64,000 bases of DNA from Dyella nitratireducens (lineage in GTDB: Bacteria; Pseudomonadota; Gammaproteobacteria; Xanthomonadales; Rhodanobacteraceae), in assembly GCF_014642835.1 (NCBI RefSeq), contig NZ_BMJA01000001.1, forward strand, positions 1,471,257 through 1,535,256. Reading direction: 5' to 3'. Of this stretch, positions 1 to 9,347 are shown in pieces. A program made the position numbers and the translations under genes. Position 1 is the stretch's first letter. Every line of letters starts with the position of its first letter. The notes beneath the pieces were generated by a model. The model did no database searches. It saw only the letters and a program-made list of their open reading frames with translations, and was not told the DNA's origin.

Positions 1-1055
1 CGCGCGAAGAGTTCGACTACACCTGCAAGGAAATCGCCGAAGGCCGTCCGTTCGAAAGCGTCACCGGCATCAGCTACAAGCTGGCCGACGGCACCGTGCA
101 GCACAATCCGCCGCGCGCCATGATCGAGAACATGGACGACCTGCCGTTCGTGGCGCCGATCTACAAGCGTGACCTGAAGATCAGCAACTACTTCATCGGT
201 TATCTCAACTATCCGTACGTGTCGATCTACACGGGTCGCGGCTGCCGCTCCAAGTGCACGTTCTGTCTGTGGCCACAGACTGTCGGTGGTCACCGCTACC
301 GCACGCGATCGGCTGCCAACGTGCTGGCCGAGGCGAAGTGGATCAAGGAGAACATGCCCGAAGTGAGGGAGCTGATGTTCGACGACGACACCTTCACCGA
401 CAGCTCCAACATGGAACGCGTGCATGAGATCGCGCGCGGCCTCGGCGCGATGGGTTGGACCTGGTCGTGCAACGCGAAAGCGAACGTGCCCTACGAGTCG
501 CTGAAGATCATGAAGGAAAACGGTCTGCGCCTGCTGCTCGTGGGTTACGAGTCGGGTGACGACCAGATTCTGCACAACATCAAGAAGGGTCTGCGCACCG
601 ACATCGCGCGGCGCTTCACCGAAGATTGCCGCAAGCTTGGCATCACCATCCATGGCACCTTCATCCTCGGCTTGCCGGGCGAAACCAAGGAAACGATCGA
701 CAAGACGATCCAGTTCGCCAAGGAAATCAACCCGCACACGATCCAGGTGTCGCTGGCAGCACCGTATCCGGGCACGTCGCTGTACAAGCAGGCGGTGGAG
801 AACGGCTGGCTGAAGGAAAACGAAGCGGTCAACCTGGTCAACGACAAGGGTGTGCAGTTGGCGCTGATCGAGTACCCGCATCTGTCGAAGCAGGAGATTT
901 TCCACGGTGTGGAGAAGTTCTACCGGGCTTTCTATTTCCGCCCGTCGAAGATCTGGGAAATCGTCAAGGAAATGCTCATGAGCTGGGACATGATGAAGCG
1001 CCGTCTGCGCGAAGGCGTGGAGTTCTTCCGGTTCTTGCGCGCGCACGAAGCCTGA
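1..1055 (+). CDS. hpnJ: HpnJ, hopanoid-associated radical SAM protein (5' partial)
   Basis: The reading frame is open from base 3, so the gene begins upstream of the window; about 350 C-terminal residues are visible. A radical SAM cluster CxxxCxxC lies at bases 243-266 (context GRGCRSKCTFCLWPQ), followed by the typical TIM-barrel core and a C-terminal tail rich in basic and aromatic residues. The missing N-terminus should hold the B12-binding-like domain of this family. HpnJ is known to act in forming the cyclitol ether head group of bacteriohopanepolyols from the glucosaminyl form made by HpnI and HpnK. The adjacent hpnK and hpnL support the call; hpnI may lie to the left of the window. Confidence 0.9.
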   Translation, partial: REEFDYTCKEIAEGRPFESVTGISYKLADGTVQHNPPRAMIENMDDLPFVAPIYKRDLKISNYFIGYLNYPYVSIYTGRGCRSKCTFCLWPQTVGGHRYRTRSAANVLAEAKWIKENMPEVRELMFDDDTFTDSSNMERVHEIARGLGAMGWTWSCNAKANVPYESLKIMKENGLRLLLVGYESGDDQILHNIKKGLRTDIARRFTEDCRKLGITIHGTFILGLPGETKETIDKTIQFAKEINPHTIQVSLAAPYPGTSLYKQAVENGWLKENEAVNLVNDKGVQLALIEYPHLSKQEIFHGVEKFYRAFYFRPSKIWEIVKEMLMSWDMMKRRLREGVEFFRFLRAHEA

Positions 1056-1114
1056 GCGAGTTCGCGTATGCATCTGCTGCACGGTCGACTGCCAATTTCT
1101 GAGGTTTAGCGGCC

Positions 1115-1957
1115 GTGCAGACCTCACCCGACAAGACGATCCGGCCGCGCTTGATCGTCACTGCCGACGATTTCGGCCTGCATGAAGCCGTCAACGACGC
1201 CGTCGAACGCGGCTATCGTGACGGCGTGCTGCGTGCCGCCAGCTTGATGGTGGCGGCACCGGCTGTCGCAGATGCCGTAACGCGTGCCAAGCAAAATCCC
1301 GGTCTTGCAGTCGGCTTACATCTGGTACTCGCCGATGGTCGTGCCATGCTGCCGCCTGCGCACATTCCCGACCTGGTCGATGCGCAGGGCATGTTCGATT
1401 CGAACATGGTGCGCAACGGCTTTCGCTTCTTCTTCCTGCCACAGGTACGCCGTCAGTTGGCAGCGGAAATCCGCGCACAGTTCGAAGCCTTCGCGGCCAC
1501 CGGGCTGAAGCTGGATCATGTCAATGCGCACAAGCATTTCCATCTGCATCCGACCATCCTGACGCTAATGATCACTATCGGCCGCGAGTACGGTTTGCGC
1601 GCCATTCGCCTGCCCTCGGAGCCCGGCATGGGTCCCTGGTTGAAGCCATGGCTGGCGCTGATGCGCTGGCGGCTCGATCGCGCCGGCGTGGCCTACAACG
1701 ATCACGTGTTCGGTCTGCGCCACACCGGCGGCATGGATGAGGCGGTCATGCTGGAGATTCTTGAACAGCTGCCGGATGGTTTGTCGGAGGTTTATCTGCA
1801 CCCTGCCTCGCACGGCCACATCACCGAGAGCATGGCCAATTACCGGCATGCCGACGAACTCGCTGCGCTGCTGTCACCACGCGTACGCCAGACCATCGCC
1901 GAGCGCTATCGCTTGTGCGACGGCTTTTCCGACCCGGTTGGGCAGGCTCTGGCATGA
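1115..1957 (+). CDS. hpnK: HpnK, hopanoid-associated deacetylase (YdjC/ChbG family)
   Basis: 280 residues, GTG start preceded by GAGG at 1101-1104. The N-terminal TADDFG motif (Asp18-Asp19) and the NAHKHFHLHP histidine cluster are the metal-binding signatures of YdjC/ChbG carbohydrate deacetylases. In hopanoid clusters HpnK removes the N-acetyl group from GlcNAc-bacteriohopanetetrol, giving the glucosaminyl compound that HpnJ uses. The 3' end overlaps the hpnL start in an ATGA, which implies translational coupling. Family assignment is secure; the substrate is taken from established work on hopanoid clusters. Confidence 0.9.
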   Translation: MQTSPDKTIRPRLIVTADDFGLHEAVNDAVERGYRDGVLRAASLMVAAPAVADAVTRAKQNPGLAVGLHLVLADGRAMLPPAHIPDLVDAQGMFDSNMVRNGFRFFFLPQVRRQLAAEIRAQFEAFAATGLKLDHVNAHKHFHLHPTILTLMITIGREYGLRAIRLPSEPGMGPWLKPWLALMRWRLDRAGVAYNDHVFGLRHTGGMDEAVMLEILEQLPDGLSEVYLHPASHGHITESMANYRHADELAALLSPRVRQTIAERYRLCDGFSDPVGQALA

Positions 1958-2976
1958 ACATGAAGTTGCTCAGTTATATCGCCGGCCTGCTCGGCCTGGG
2001 TGTCGCCATCGCGCTGGTGGCACATCAAGGCTGGGGCGAAATCGCCTCGGCGATCGATCGTGCCGGCTGGCCGCTGTTGTGGCTGTTGCCGTTCCATGTG
2101 TTGCCATTACTGTTCGACGTGATCGGCTGGCGCGTGCTGATCGCACCGCGCGATCCGCAGCGGCAGGCCACGCTACCCTTCCTGTTCTGGGTGGCATCGA
2201 TCCGCGAAGCCAGCAATCGTCTGTTGCCAGTCGCCAATATCGGTGGCGAGATCATCGGCATACGCCTGGTGAAATGGCGCGGCATCGGCGGTGCCGCTGC
2301 AGCAGCCAGTGTGATCATGGAAGTGCTGCTTACACTGGTGAACCAATATCTGTTCACCGCGATGGGCATCATTCTGCTGATCGAGCTGACCAGCAACATC
2401 AGCGCATTCAGCACGGTGATTTCCGCCTTGGTGGCCAGCGTGCCACTGCCCATCTTCCTGATCATCCTTCTGCGCCATGGCAAGGTGTTCTCACGCCTGG
2501 AAGGCTTCGCCGAGAAACTGCTGGGTGGCCGCTCGACGCTCACCGAGCTAATCGATGGCGCAAACCTGGACCAGGAGATTCGCGAACAGTATTCGCGCCC
2601 ACTGCGCCTGATCGTCGCGACCGGCTGGCAGTTCGTCGGCTACCTGGTGGGCAGCTTCGAGACCTGGCTGGCGCTTCATCTGCTCGGCTATCCGATCAGC
2701 GTATGGGATGCAATCGCTATTGAAGCGGTCACGCAAGCGCTGCGCCATATCATCTTTGTAGTGCCCGCCGGCCTCGGCGTACAGGAAGGCGGCCTGGTGT
2801 TGTTCGGCAACATGATCGGTTTACCGCCGGAAGCCAGCGTGGCGTTGTCGCTGGTCAAGCGCATGCGCGAGGTCGGGTTCGGCGTACCCGCTCTGATTTC
2901 CTGGCAATGGGCCGAAGCACGCAGGCTGTACACGGGCTCTTCCGCGCGCGCCGGTTCCGGTCAACCGCCCATTTGA
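1954..2976 (+). CDS. hpnL: HpnL, hopanoid-associated integral membrane protein
   Basis: 340 residues beginning at the ATG that overlaps the hpnK stop (ATGA). A longer in-frame reading from 1915 exists but would lie inside hpnK. Many hydrophobic segments, including residues around 5-25 and 30-55 and a glycine-rich C-terminal stretch (VPAGLGVQEGGLVLFG), match the flippase-like UPF0104/lysylphosphatidylglycerol synthase membrane fold. Its role in hopanoid handling is not firmly established; transport or flipping of polar hopanoids is an inference from family and position. Confidence 0.85.
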   Translation: MNMKLLSYIAGLLGLGVAIALVAHQGWGEIASAIDRAGWPLLWLLPFHVLPLLFDVIGWRVLIAPRDPQRQATLPFLFWVASIREASNRLLPVANIGGEIIGIRLVKWRGIGGAAAAASVIMEVLLTLVNQYLFTAMGIILLIELTSNISAFSTVISALVASVPLPIFLIILLRHGKVFSRLEGFAEKLLGGRSTLTELIDGANLDQEIREQYSRPLRLIVATGWQFVGYLVGSFETWLALHLLGYPISVWDAIAIEAVTQALRHIIFVVPAGLGVQEGGLVLFGNMIGLPPEASVALSLVKRMREVGFGVPALISWQWAEARRLYTGSSARAGSGQPPI

Positions 2977-2992
2977 AGAGAAGCTTTAAGTC

Positions 2993-3997
2993 ATGACGTT
3001 CGAACGCGAGGCCTTTGACCCCGAAACGCTGGTGCCCGGTTACCACGAGCCCGTGCTGCCCACTGGCGAGCCGGATGCTGCCACCATTGCCGCATCCGAA
3101 ACGCGCACCCGGCATTGGTCGAGCAGCCATCAAGGCAAGCGCCTCAAGTACGGGTCGGATGAGCACAAGCAGATGATGTGCCGGATGTTCGGGGAGACCT
3201 TCAACCCCTATCGCCCGTCAGTGCTGAAATGGCCGACCCTGGACGAAGCCGCCCTGCATCGCATCACCTCGCTGCCGATCTGGGACATCGCGGTGCAGAC
3301 CGAAGGCAAGGCGCGCCTGCGCATGGCTGCCTACGCGCGCACGGTCACCGATCCGGAAATGCGCAACGTGCTCGCGCAGAACGCCTGGGAAGAAAACCGG
3401 CATAAGGAAGTGCTGTCGAAGATGGTGCAGCACTACGGCATTCCGCTGGTGCCGGAACCGCCGTACGAATATCCAAAAGATCCGGAGTGGGCGTATCTCG
3501 TCACCGGCTACAGCGAGTGCATCGACAGCTTCTTCGCCTTTGGCCTGTTCAAGGTGGCACACGATTCGGGCCTGTTCCCACCGGAGCTGATCGACACTTT
3601 CGAACCGGTGATGCAGGAGGAGTGCCGGCACATCCTGCTGTTCGCCAACTGGGTCGCCTGGCACCGCCGCAACCTCAATCTGTTCCAGCGCATTGCCTTC
3701 GAGTGGAAAGTGTTTCGCGTGTGGTGCTTCCTGGGGATGGAGCGCATGGATCTGGCCAAGAGCCTGGACGCCGACGGCAACGAACACGCGCAGGACAATA
3801 ACTTCACCGTGACTGGTGCGCAGTCGGTGACGGAGCAGGATCTGAGTGTGGCGAAACTGATGGCCACGTGCCTCAGCGAAAACGATCGGCGCTTCTCCGG
3901 CTATGACTCGCGCTTGCTGCGCCCGACGACGATGCCATTCCTGGTGAAGTGTGCGTTGCCGGTGTTGAATTTTTTCGAGCGGCGCAAGCGCAAGTAA
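2993..3997 (+). CDS. Ferritin-like diiron protein of the hopanoid locus
   Basis: 334 residues. Candidate diiron ligands in ferritin-like spacing are Glu104, the pair Glu134-x-x-His137 (context EENRH), Glu175, and Glu210-x-x-His213 (context EECRH). The helical middle region between residues 95 and 225 fits a four-helix bundle. No signal peptide. It follows hpnL by 16 bases and is co-directional with hpnJKL, so an oxidase or hydroxylase acting on hopanoids is an attractive but unproven idea. The gene is convergent with hpnA, with a strong hairpin between them. Confidence 0.7.
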   Translation: MTFEREAFDPETLVPGYHEPVLPTGEPDAATIAASETRTRHWSSSHQGKRLKYGSDEHKQMMCRMFGETFNPYRPSVLKWPTLDEAALHRITSLPIWDIAVQTEGKARLRMAAYARTVTDPEMRNVLAQNAWEENRHKEVLSKMVQHYGIPLVPEPPYEYPKDPEWAYLVTGYSECIDSFFAFGLFKVAHDSGLFPPELIDTFEPVMQEECRHILLFANWVAWHRRNLNLFQRIAFEWKVFRVWCFLGMERMDLAKSLDADGNEHAQDNNFTVTGAQSVTEQDLSVAKLMATCLSENDRRFSGYDSRLLRPTTMPFLVKCALPVLNFFERRKRK

Positions 3998-4017
3998 AAA
4001 CTCGCCGAGCCCCTCAT

Positions 4018-4051
4018 GGCCGTCATTTCCGCGAAAGCGGGAATGACGGCC
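4018..4051. terminator. Strong hairpin between convergent genes (REP-like)
   Basis: A 15-bp stem (GGCCGTCATTTCCGC with GCGGGAATGACGGCC, one G-U-type mismatch) encloses a GAAA loop. It sits between the ferritin-like gene and hpnA, which converge, so it could act as a bidirectional terminator. The core resembles the common CGTCATTCCCGC repeat family, and a half copy occurs at 63761-63782. Confidence 0.6.
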
Positions 4052-4071
4052 CAGTGAAACTGTACGAACCA

Positions 4072-5049
4072 TCAGCGCTGTTGCTGAAACCACCGCACTG
4101 CATCCTCCAGCGCCAAGCGCGCCGGACGCGCCGTATAGCCCAACTCACGCTGCGCCTTTTCGCTGGTAAAGAACATGCGCTTCTTCGACATGCGCACCTC
4201 CTCCACCGTAGCAATCGGATGCATCCCCGTAAGACGCGCCCAGGCTTCAGCCACATAGGCCACCGGCATCACCGCCGCATGCGGCAGGCTGACTTTGGGC
4301 GGCGAGCGTCCTGCGATATCGGCAATCTCGGTGAGCACCTCACGCAGACTCATGTTGAAACCGCCAAGGATATAGCGCTCGCCGGCCACACCGCGCTCAT
4401 ACGCCAGCCAATGGCCCTCGGCCACATCCTCCACGTGCACGATATTGAGCCCGGTATCGACATAGGCCGGCAGGCGTCCGGCCATCGCGTCGCGCACGAT
4501 GCGGCCGGTGGGCGTGGGCTTGATGTCGTAAGGACCGATCGGCGTGGAGGGATTGACGATCACCACCGGCACGCCATCGTCCGCGAACTGCTTGGCCACT
4601 TCCTCAGCCAGGAACTTGGAGCGCTTGTAGTGGCCGATCATGTCATCCACCGTCACCGGCGTAGTTTCGCTGCCGGGTGTACCGTCCTTGGGAATACCCA
4701 GCGTCGCTACGCTGCTGGTGTAAACGATGCGCTTCACCCCGGCCTGCTTGGCTGCGTCCAGGATGGCGCGGGTACCGTCGACGTTGGCCCGATAGAGCTC
4801 CGCAGGATCAGGCGCCCACAGGCGGTAATCAGCCGCAACGTGAAACAGCGCATCGCAACCATCGCAAGCGGGAAGCAAGCTGGCCGGCTTGGTGAGATCG
4901 CCTTCCACCACCTCCACGTCCAGGCCTTGCAGATTGCGACGATCCGAACCGGCGCGTGCCAGTACACGTACGCGGTGACCATCGCGCAACAGCCGGCGTG
5001 CCATGGCCGAGCCGACGAAGCCTGTGGCGCCAGTAACCAGCGCCCTCAC
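4072..5049 (-). CDS. hpnA: HpnA, hopanoid-associated sugar epimerase/dehydrogenase
   Basis: 325 residues from a GTG at 5049, chosen because AGGTGA lies seven bases upstream; an ATG at 5085 would add 12 residues ahead of the Rossmann start. The N-terminus ALVTGATGFVGSAMA is the NAD(P)-binding glycine motif of extended short-chain dehydrogenases. Later come the active-site Ser region (YTSSVATLG) and a family motif near YKRSK in place of the classical YxxxK. HpnA proteins sit in most hopanoid clusters but their reaction is unproven. It is transcribed away from the squalene synthase operon. Confidence 0.88.
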   Translation of the reverse strand: MRALVTGATGFVGSAMARRLLRDGHRVRVLARAGSDRRNLQGLDVEVVEGDLTKPASLLPACDGCDALFHVAADYRLWAPDPAELYRANVDGTRAILDAAKQAGVKRIVYTSSVATLGIPKDGTPGSETTPVTVDDMIGHYKRSKFLAEEVAKQFADDGVPVVIVNPSTPIGPYDIKPTPTGRIVRDAMAGRLPAYVDTGLNIVHVEDVAEGHWLAYERGVAGERYILGGFNMSLREVLTEIADIAGRSPPKVSLPHAAVMPVAYVAEAWARLTGMHPIATVEEVRMSKKRMFFTSEKAQRELGYTARPARLALEDAVRWFQQQR

Positions 5050-5405
5050 GACCACATCACCTGGGCAACGCTCGAACACATGCAAACAGTAACGTGCGCA
5101 CTCGAAAAAGTCGGATTTGTCATCCGGCGATTATGGATGAAATTCTTCAACCATTGCGCTGCCTTTCATCCCGCTTTCCTTTCGTTTGCATTTCAAAACG
5201 ATGGGTCGGCACTTACCCTGTCGTCGTGCAGGCTTGTTCAAGCACCTGATGTGCTTCAGCATATTGCAATGCCTACCCCACCCCGCCAGCCCCAAGCCAG
5301 CGTGCGCATACCGCATCCGACACTTTCGCGCACGGCTGCATCGACTGCCGTTCCGGATTCGTGCCCGTACGGGTATGTCATAATTCCGGCGCTCGAGGCA
5401 TACCC
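5050..5405. promoter_or_regulatory. Divergent intergenic region, hpnA / squalene synthase
   Basis: About 355 bases without a credible gene. Candidate -10 hexamers CATAAT occur at 5379-5384 for the rightward operon and at 5135-5130 for hpnA on the minus strand, each without a good -35 partner. A perfect 10-bp palindrome CCCGTACGGG at 5364-5373 lies just upstream of the rightward -10 and could be an operator. The reading frames seen across this stretch look like noise. Confidence 0.35.
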
Positions 5406-6587
5406 ATGATCGAATTACACAATGCCACCGCCGGTACCGGACGCGGGGAGGCCGATACCTACCAGGATGCCATCCTGCCGAAGGTATCCCGGACTTTTGC
5501 GCTGACCATCCCACAGCTTCCACCGGAGCTGCGGCGTGCCGTTGCGAACGCCTATCTGTTGTGCCGCATCGCGGACACCATCGAAGACGAGCCGGTATTC
5601 TCGGCCGAACAGAAGCGCGCCTTCGAAAACGCTTTCGTCGACGCGGTCACGGGCGACGTCGATGCGCAAGAGGTCGCGGACGAAGTCGCGCCCCTGCTCT
5701 CCAACAGCACGCTGGATGCAGAACGCGACCTGATGCAGCAGCTGCCGCTGGTGCTCGAAGTCACGCGCAGCCTCTCGCTCCCGCAGCAGACATCCATCGT
5801 GAAATGCCTGCGCATCATGTCGCGCGGCATGCACGAATTTCAGCGCAAGGCCGGCCTGCATGGCCTGCCCACGCTGCAAGACCTGGATCGCTACTGCTAC
5901 TGCGTGGCTGGCGTGGTCGGCGAAATGCTCACCGAGCTGTTCGTCGATTTCGAACCGGTGCTGGCGCCTCATCGCAACACCATGCTCCGGCTGGCCGTGT
6001 CGTTCGGCCAAGGCCTGCAGATGGTCAACATCCTCAAAGATCAGTGGGAAGACCGTGCACGCGGCGCCTGCTGGCTGCCGCAGGACATGTTCGCGCGCCA
6101 CGGCGTGAAACTTGCCACGCTGCAAACCGGCAAGCAGAACGCCGGTTACGCAGCCACCATGTCCGAGTTGGTCGGCATTGCGCATGCGCATCTGCGCTTG
6201 GCGTTGGAGTACACCCTGCTCATTCCCACCAAGCATGCTGGCATCCGCCGCTTCTGCTTGTGGGCCACTGGCATGGCCGTGCTGACGCTGCGCAAACTGC
6301 AGAACAATCTCGATTTTTCTGCCGGCACCCAGGTCAAGATCTCGCGCAAGGACGTCGCTCGGACCATCCTGTTGACACGCGTACTGTGCAAGTCGAACAC
6401 CGGCTTGCGCTGGCTGTTCGCCACGACTGCGCGCGGTTTGCCACTCACACCGCTGACGTCCGAATGGAGCGAACCCTCTACGCCGGCCCGCACGTGGCCG
6501 AAACGCTCCATCCCGCACATCGCCGATGCAACCGGCTGGCGCGAGCCTGCCGATGTCGCCGATGTACAGGAAGCGAATCACCGATGA
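5406..6587 (+). CDS. Squalene synthase (single-enzyme SQS type)
   Basis: 393 residues from an ATG at 5406. Two aspartate-rich motifs of trans-isoprenyl head-to-head synthases are visible: Asp57-x-x-Glu60-Asp61 (ADTIED) and Asp212-x-x-Glu215-Asp216 (KDQWED). The YCYCVAGVVGEMLTELF stretch resembles classical squalene synthase more than the HpnC/HpnD pair. The enzyme should condense two farnesyl diphosphates to presqualene diphosphate and reduce it to squalene with NADPH. Its stop overlaps the cyclase start (ATGA). No hpnC, hpnD or hpnE is present in this window, which fits a one-enzyme route. Confidence 0.85.
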   Translation: MIELHNATAGTGRGEADTYQDAILPKVSRTFALTIPQLPPELRRAVANAYLLCRIADTIEDEPVFSAEQKRAFENAFVDAVTGDVDAQEVADEVAPLLSNSTLDAERDLMQQLPLVLEVTRSLSLPQQTSIVKCLRIMSRGMHEFQRKAGLHGLPTLQDLDRYCYCVAGVVGEMLTELFVDFEPVLAPHRNTMLRLAVSFGQGLQMVNILKDQWEDRARGACWLPQDMFARHGVKLATLQTGKQNAGYAATMSELVGIAHAHLRLALEYTLLIPTKHAGIRRFCLWATGMAVLTLRKLQNNLDFSAGTQVKISRKDVARTILLTRVLCKSNTGLRWLFATTARGLPLTPLTSEWSEPSTPARTWPKRSIPHIADATGWREPADVADVQEANHR

Positions 6588-8575
6588 ATCCGTTCTCCAA
6601 GACCGCCACCGTTGCCACCGATGACCTGAGCACTCGCGATCTGTTTGGCTCTGCCAAAAACAGCACGATGGATCAGGCAATCGAGCGCGGCCGTGCGGCC
6701 TTGCTGGGGCGCCAACACGAAGACGGCCACTGGTGCTTCGAGCTGGAATCGGACTGCACCATCACCGCCGAATACATCCTGATGATGCACTACATGGATG
6801 ACATCGACGATGTGCTGCAGGAAAAAATGGCGCGCTATCTGCGTGCCACGCAGGTGAAGGACGGGCACGGCGGCTGGTCGCAGTATTACGGCGGCGACCT
6901 TGATCTCTCATGCACGATCAAGGGGTACTACGCACTGAAAGCCGCGGGCGACGATCCCGAGGCCGAGCATATGCGCATCGCGCGCAAGGCCATTCTTGCG
7001 CACGGCGGCGCAGCCAAAGCCAACGTGTTCACGCGCATCCTGCTGGCGCTGTTCGAACAAGTGCCGTGGCGCGCCACGCCATACGTGCCAGTGGAAATCA
7101 TGCTGTTGCCGCGCTGGTTTCCGTTCCATATCGACAAGATTTCCTACTGGGCGCGCACCACGCTGGTGCCGCTTACCATTCTTTGTTCGCTGAAGGCGAA
7201 GGCGGCCAATCCGCGCAAGGTGCATATCCGCGAGCTGTTCGTCACGCCGCCGGAGCAGGAGCGCCATTATTTCCTTTGCGGCGGCTTGTTGAACCGCACC
7301 TTCCTGGCCGTGGACAAAATCGCTCGTGCGATCATTGATCCGTTTATTCCAAAGTCAGTACGCCAGCGCGCGGTAAAGAAAGCCGTTGACTGGTTCATGC
7401 CACGCCTCAATGGCGAAGATGGTATCGGTGCGATCTTCCCGCCGATGGTCAACAGCCTGGAAGCGATGGCGCTGCTCGGCTATCCGAAGGATCATCCTGC
7501 GCGGCAGACCTGCCTGCGTTCGATCCAGAAGCTGGTCGTGCATCGCGCCGACGGCTCGGCCTATTGCCAGCCTTGCGTGTCTCCGATCTGGGACACGGTG
7601 TGGAGTGCGCTCACGCTGATGCATACCAGCGACGATGCGCACACACAAGGCGCCATCGACAAATCCATCGACTGGCTCGTCTCCAAGCAGGAACTGGAAC
7701 TGAAAGGCGACTGGGCCGTGCGCGCGCCAGATCTCAAGCCAGGCGGCTGGGCTTTCCAGTACAACAATGCTTATTACCCGGATATCGACGACACCGCCGT
7801 CGCCGCCGCGCTGCTGCACATCCAGGATCGCCGCCGCGGCGAACCAGGGCGGCATCGCGTGAATATCGATCGCGCCGCGGACTGGATGATCGGCCTGCAA
7901 TCGAAGAACGGTGGTTTCGCGGCCTTCGACGCGGACAACACCTACTACTACCTCAACGCGATTCCGTTCGCCGATCACGGCGCCTTGCTCGATCCTCCCA
8001 CTGAGGACGTATCCGGCCGCGTCATTGCCGCGCTGGGTGTGCTGGACCGTCCGCAGGATCGCGAAGCACTGCGCCGCTCTGTCGACTATCTACGCACCAC
8101 GCAGCTCGAAGACGGCAGCTTCTGGGGCCGCTGGGGCAGCAACTACATCTACGGCACGTGGAGCGTGCTGGCCGGTCTGGCACTGGCCGGCGAAGATCCC
8201 AAGCAGCCGATGATCCGCAAGGCGGTCGAATGGCTGCGCTCGCGCCAGAACACGGACGGCGGTTGGGGTGAAACCAACAACAGCTATATCGATCCTGCCT
8301 TGCGCGGCAGCCATGGCGGGATGAGCACTTCGCAATCCACGGCGTGGGCGCTGCTCGCGCAGATGGCCATAGGCGAAGTGGATTCGGAATCGGTACGTCG
8401 CGGCATCGAATTTTTGCTCGCCAATCAGCAATCCGACGGTTTCTGGTCCAACCCCATGCACAATGCGCCCGGCTTCCCGCGCGTGTACTACCTGAAATAC
8501 CACGGCTACACCGCGTACTTCCCGTTGTGGGCGTTGTCGCGTTACCGCCAGTTGTTGTCATCGGCCGCGGCTTGA
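6584..8575 (+). CDS. shc: Squalene-hopene cyclase
   Basis: 663 residues, the usual length for the family. The catalytic DxDD acid motif is at residues 400-403 (PDIDDTAV), and several QW repeats are visible, for example near QNTDGGWGE and QSDGFWSN. It cyclises squalene to hopene or hopanol as a monotopic membrane enzyme. The start ATG overlaps the squalene synthase stop by four bases and the stop overlaps the next gene's TTG start, so squalene formation, cyclisation and the HpnG step appear translationally linked. Confidence 0.97.
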   Translation: MNPFSKTATVATDDLSTRDLFGSAKNSTMDQAIERGRAALLGRQHEDGHWCFELESDCTITAEYILMMHYMDDIDDVLQEKMARYLRATQVKDGHGGWSQYYGGDLDLSCTIKGYYALKAAGDDPEAEHMRIARKAILAHGGAAKANVFTRILLALFEQVPWRATPYVPVEIMLLPRWFPFHIDKISYWARTTLVPLTILCSLKAKAANPRKVHIRELFVTPPEQERHYFLCGGLLNRTFLAVDKIARAIIDPFIPKSVRQRAVKKAVDWFMPRLNGEDGIGAIFPPMVNSLEAMALLGYPKDHPARQTCLRSIQKLVVHRADGSAYCQPCVSPIWDTVWSALTLMHTSDDAHTQGAIDKSIDWLVSKQELELKGDWAVRAPDLKPGGWAFQYNNAYYPDIDDTAVAAALLHIQDRRRGEPGRHRVNIDRAADWMIGLQSKNGGFAAFDADNTYYYLNAIPFADHGALLDPPTEDVSGRVIAALGVLDRPQDREALRRSVDYLRTTQLEDGSFWGRWGSNYIYGTWSVLAGLALAGEDPKQPMIRKAVEWLRSRQNTDGGWGETNNSYIDPALRGSHGGMSTSQSTAWALLAQMAIGEVDSESVRRGIEFLLANQQSDGFWSNPMHNAPGFPRVYYLKYHGYTAYFPLWALSRYRQLLSSAAA

Positions 8576-9300
8576 GCACGACTCAAGCCATTCAGACGAC
8601 TGGCATCGTCGTCGCGCTCGCATCGGAAGCCAGCACCCTTACCTCGCACACCGCGAAGCCTGGTCACGTCACCACGCTGACCGACGGCGCGGCGTTGTGC
8701 CTCAGCGGCATGGGGCCTGCGGCTGCCCAGCGCGCTGCGGAGATGCTGATTGAAGCAGGCGTCTCGGCGCTGGCCGTGTTCGGGGTGGCCGGCGCACTCA
8801 GCACGCATTTGCGCAATGGCGCGCTGTTCTGCCCGGAACGCGTACTGGATGAAGAGGGGCGCGTGTATTACACGGATCTTGAGTGGCGTATTCGTCTGCA
8901 GCAGCGGCTCGCCAAGTCGCTCCCTACGGAAGATGCCTTGCTTAGTGTCGCCTCACCCTTGCTGACCCCCGCGGCCAAAGTGAGTGCGCATCGGCGCCAC
9001 GGAACGCTGGCGGTGGACATGGAGAGCGCGGCCGTCGCCGCCGTGGCCGAGAAACATGGCCTCCCGTTCCTCGCACTGCGCGCGATTGTCGATGAATGCG
9101 ACGACACGATTCCCGACGCACTGAACAGCAGCGTGGACGCGTGGGGACGCCCGCGCCCACTGAACCTGATGGCCGCCTTGTGCCGGCATCCGTCGTTATG
9201 GGGTGAGCTGCCCCGACTATACTCACGCATGCAACGCGCCACGCAGGCGCTCCGTGCCGTCGCTACGGCGACGGGGCCAAGCCTGGGATGGCATCGATAA
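8572..9300 (+). CDS. hpnG: HpnG, hopanoid-associated nucleoside phosphorylase
   Basis: About 242 residues if translation starts at the TTG (8572) that overlaps the cyclase stop as TTGA; no ATG or GTG lies at a better place before the conserved GIVVALASEA start. The central FGVAGALS and the VDMESAAVAAVAEKHGLPF segment are typical of the MTA/SAH nucleosidase-phosphorylase fold. HpnG is known to remove adenine from adenosylhopane, giving phosphoribosylhopane, the step before side-chain reduction. No hpnH is in the window, so it probably lies to the left or elsewhere. Confidence 0.85.
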   Translation: MSTTQAIQTTGIVVALASEASTLTSHTAKPGHVTTLTDGAALCLSGMGPAAAQRAAEMLIEAGVSALAVFGVAGALSTHLRNGALFCPERVLDEEGRVYYTDLEWRIRLQQRLAKSLPTEDALLSVASPLLTPAAKVSAHRRHGTLAVDMESAAVAAVAEKHGLPFLALRAIVDECDDTIPDALNSSVDAWGRPRPLNLMAALCRHPSLWGELPRLYSRMQRATQALRAVATATGPSLGWHR

Positions 9301-9347
9301 CGTCTTCGAATCGCCGCGACCGCGGCCGTGTTTTAGGAGAACCCACC

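Noticed and set aside
3949..5409. 486-codon plus-strand frame opposite hpnA
   Set aside because: Shadow of hpnA; His/Arg-rich with no family resemblance.
5131..5523. 130-codon minus-strand frame between hpnA and squalene synthase
   Set aside because: Overlaps the squalene synthase start, has no convincing ribosome site or domain.
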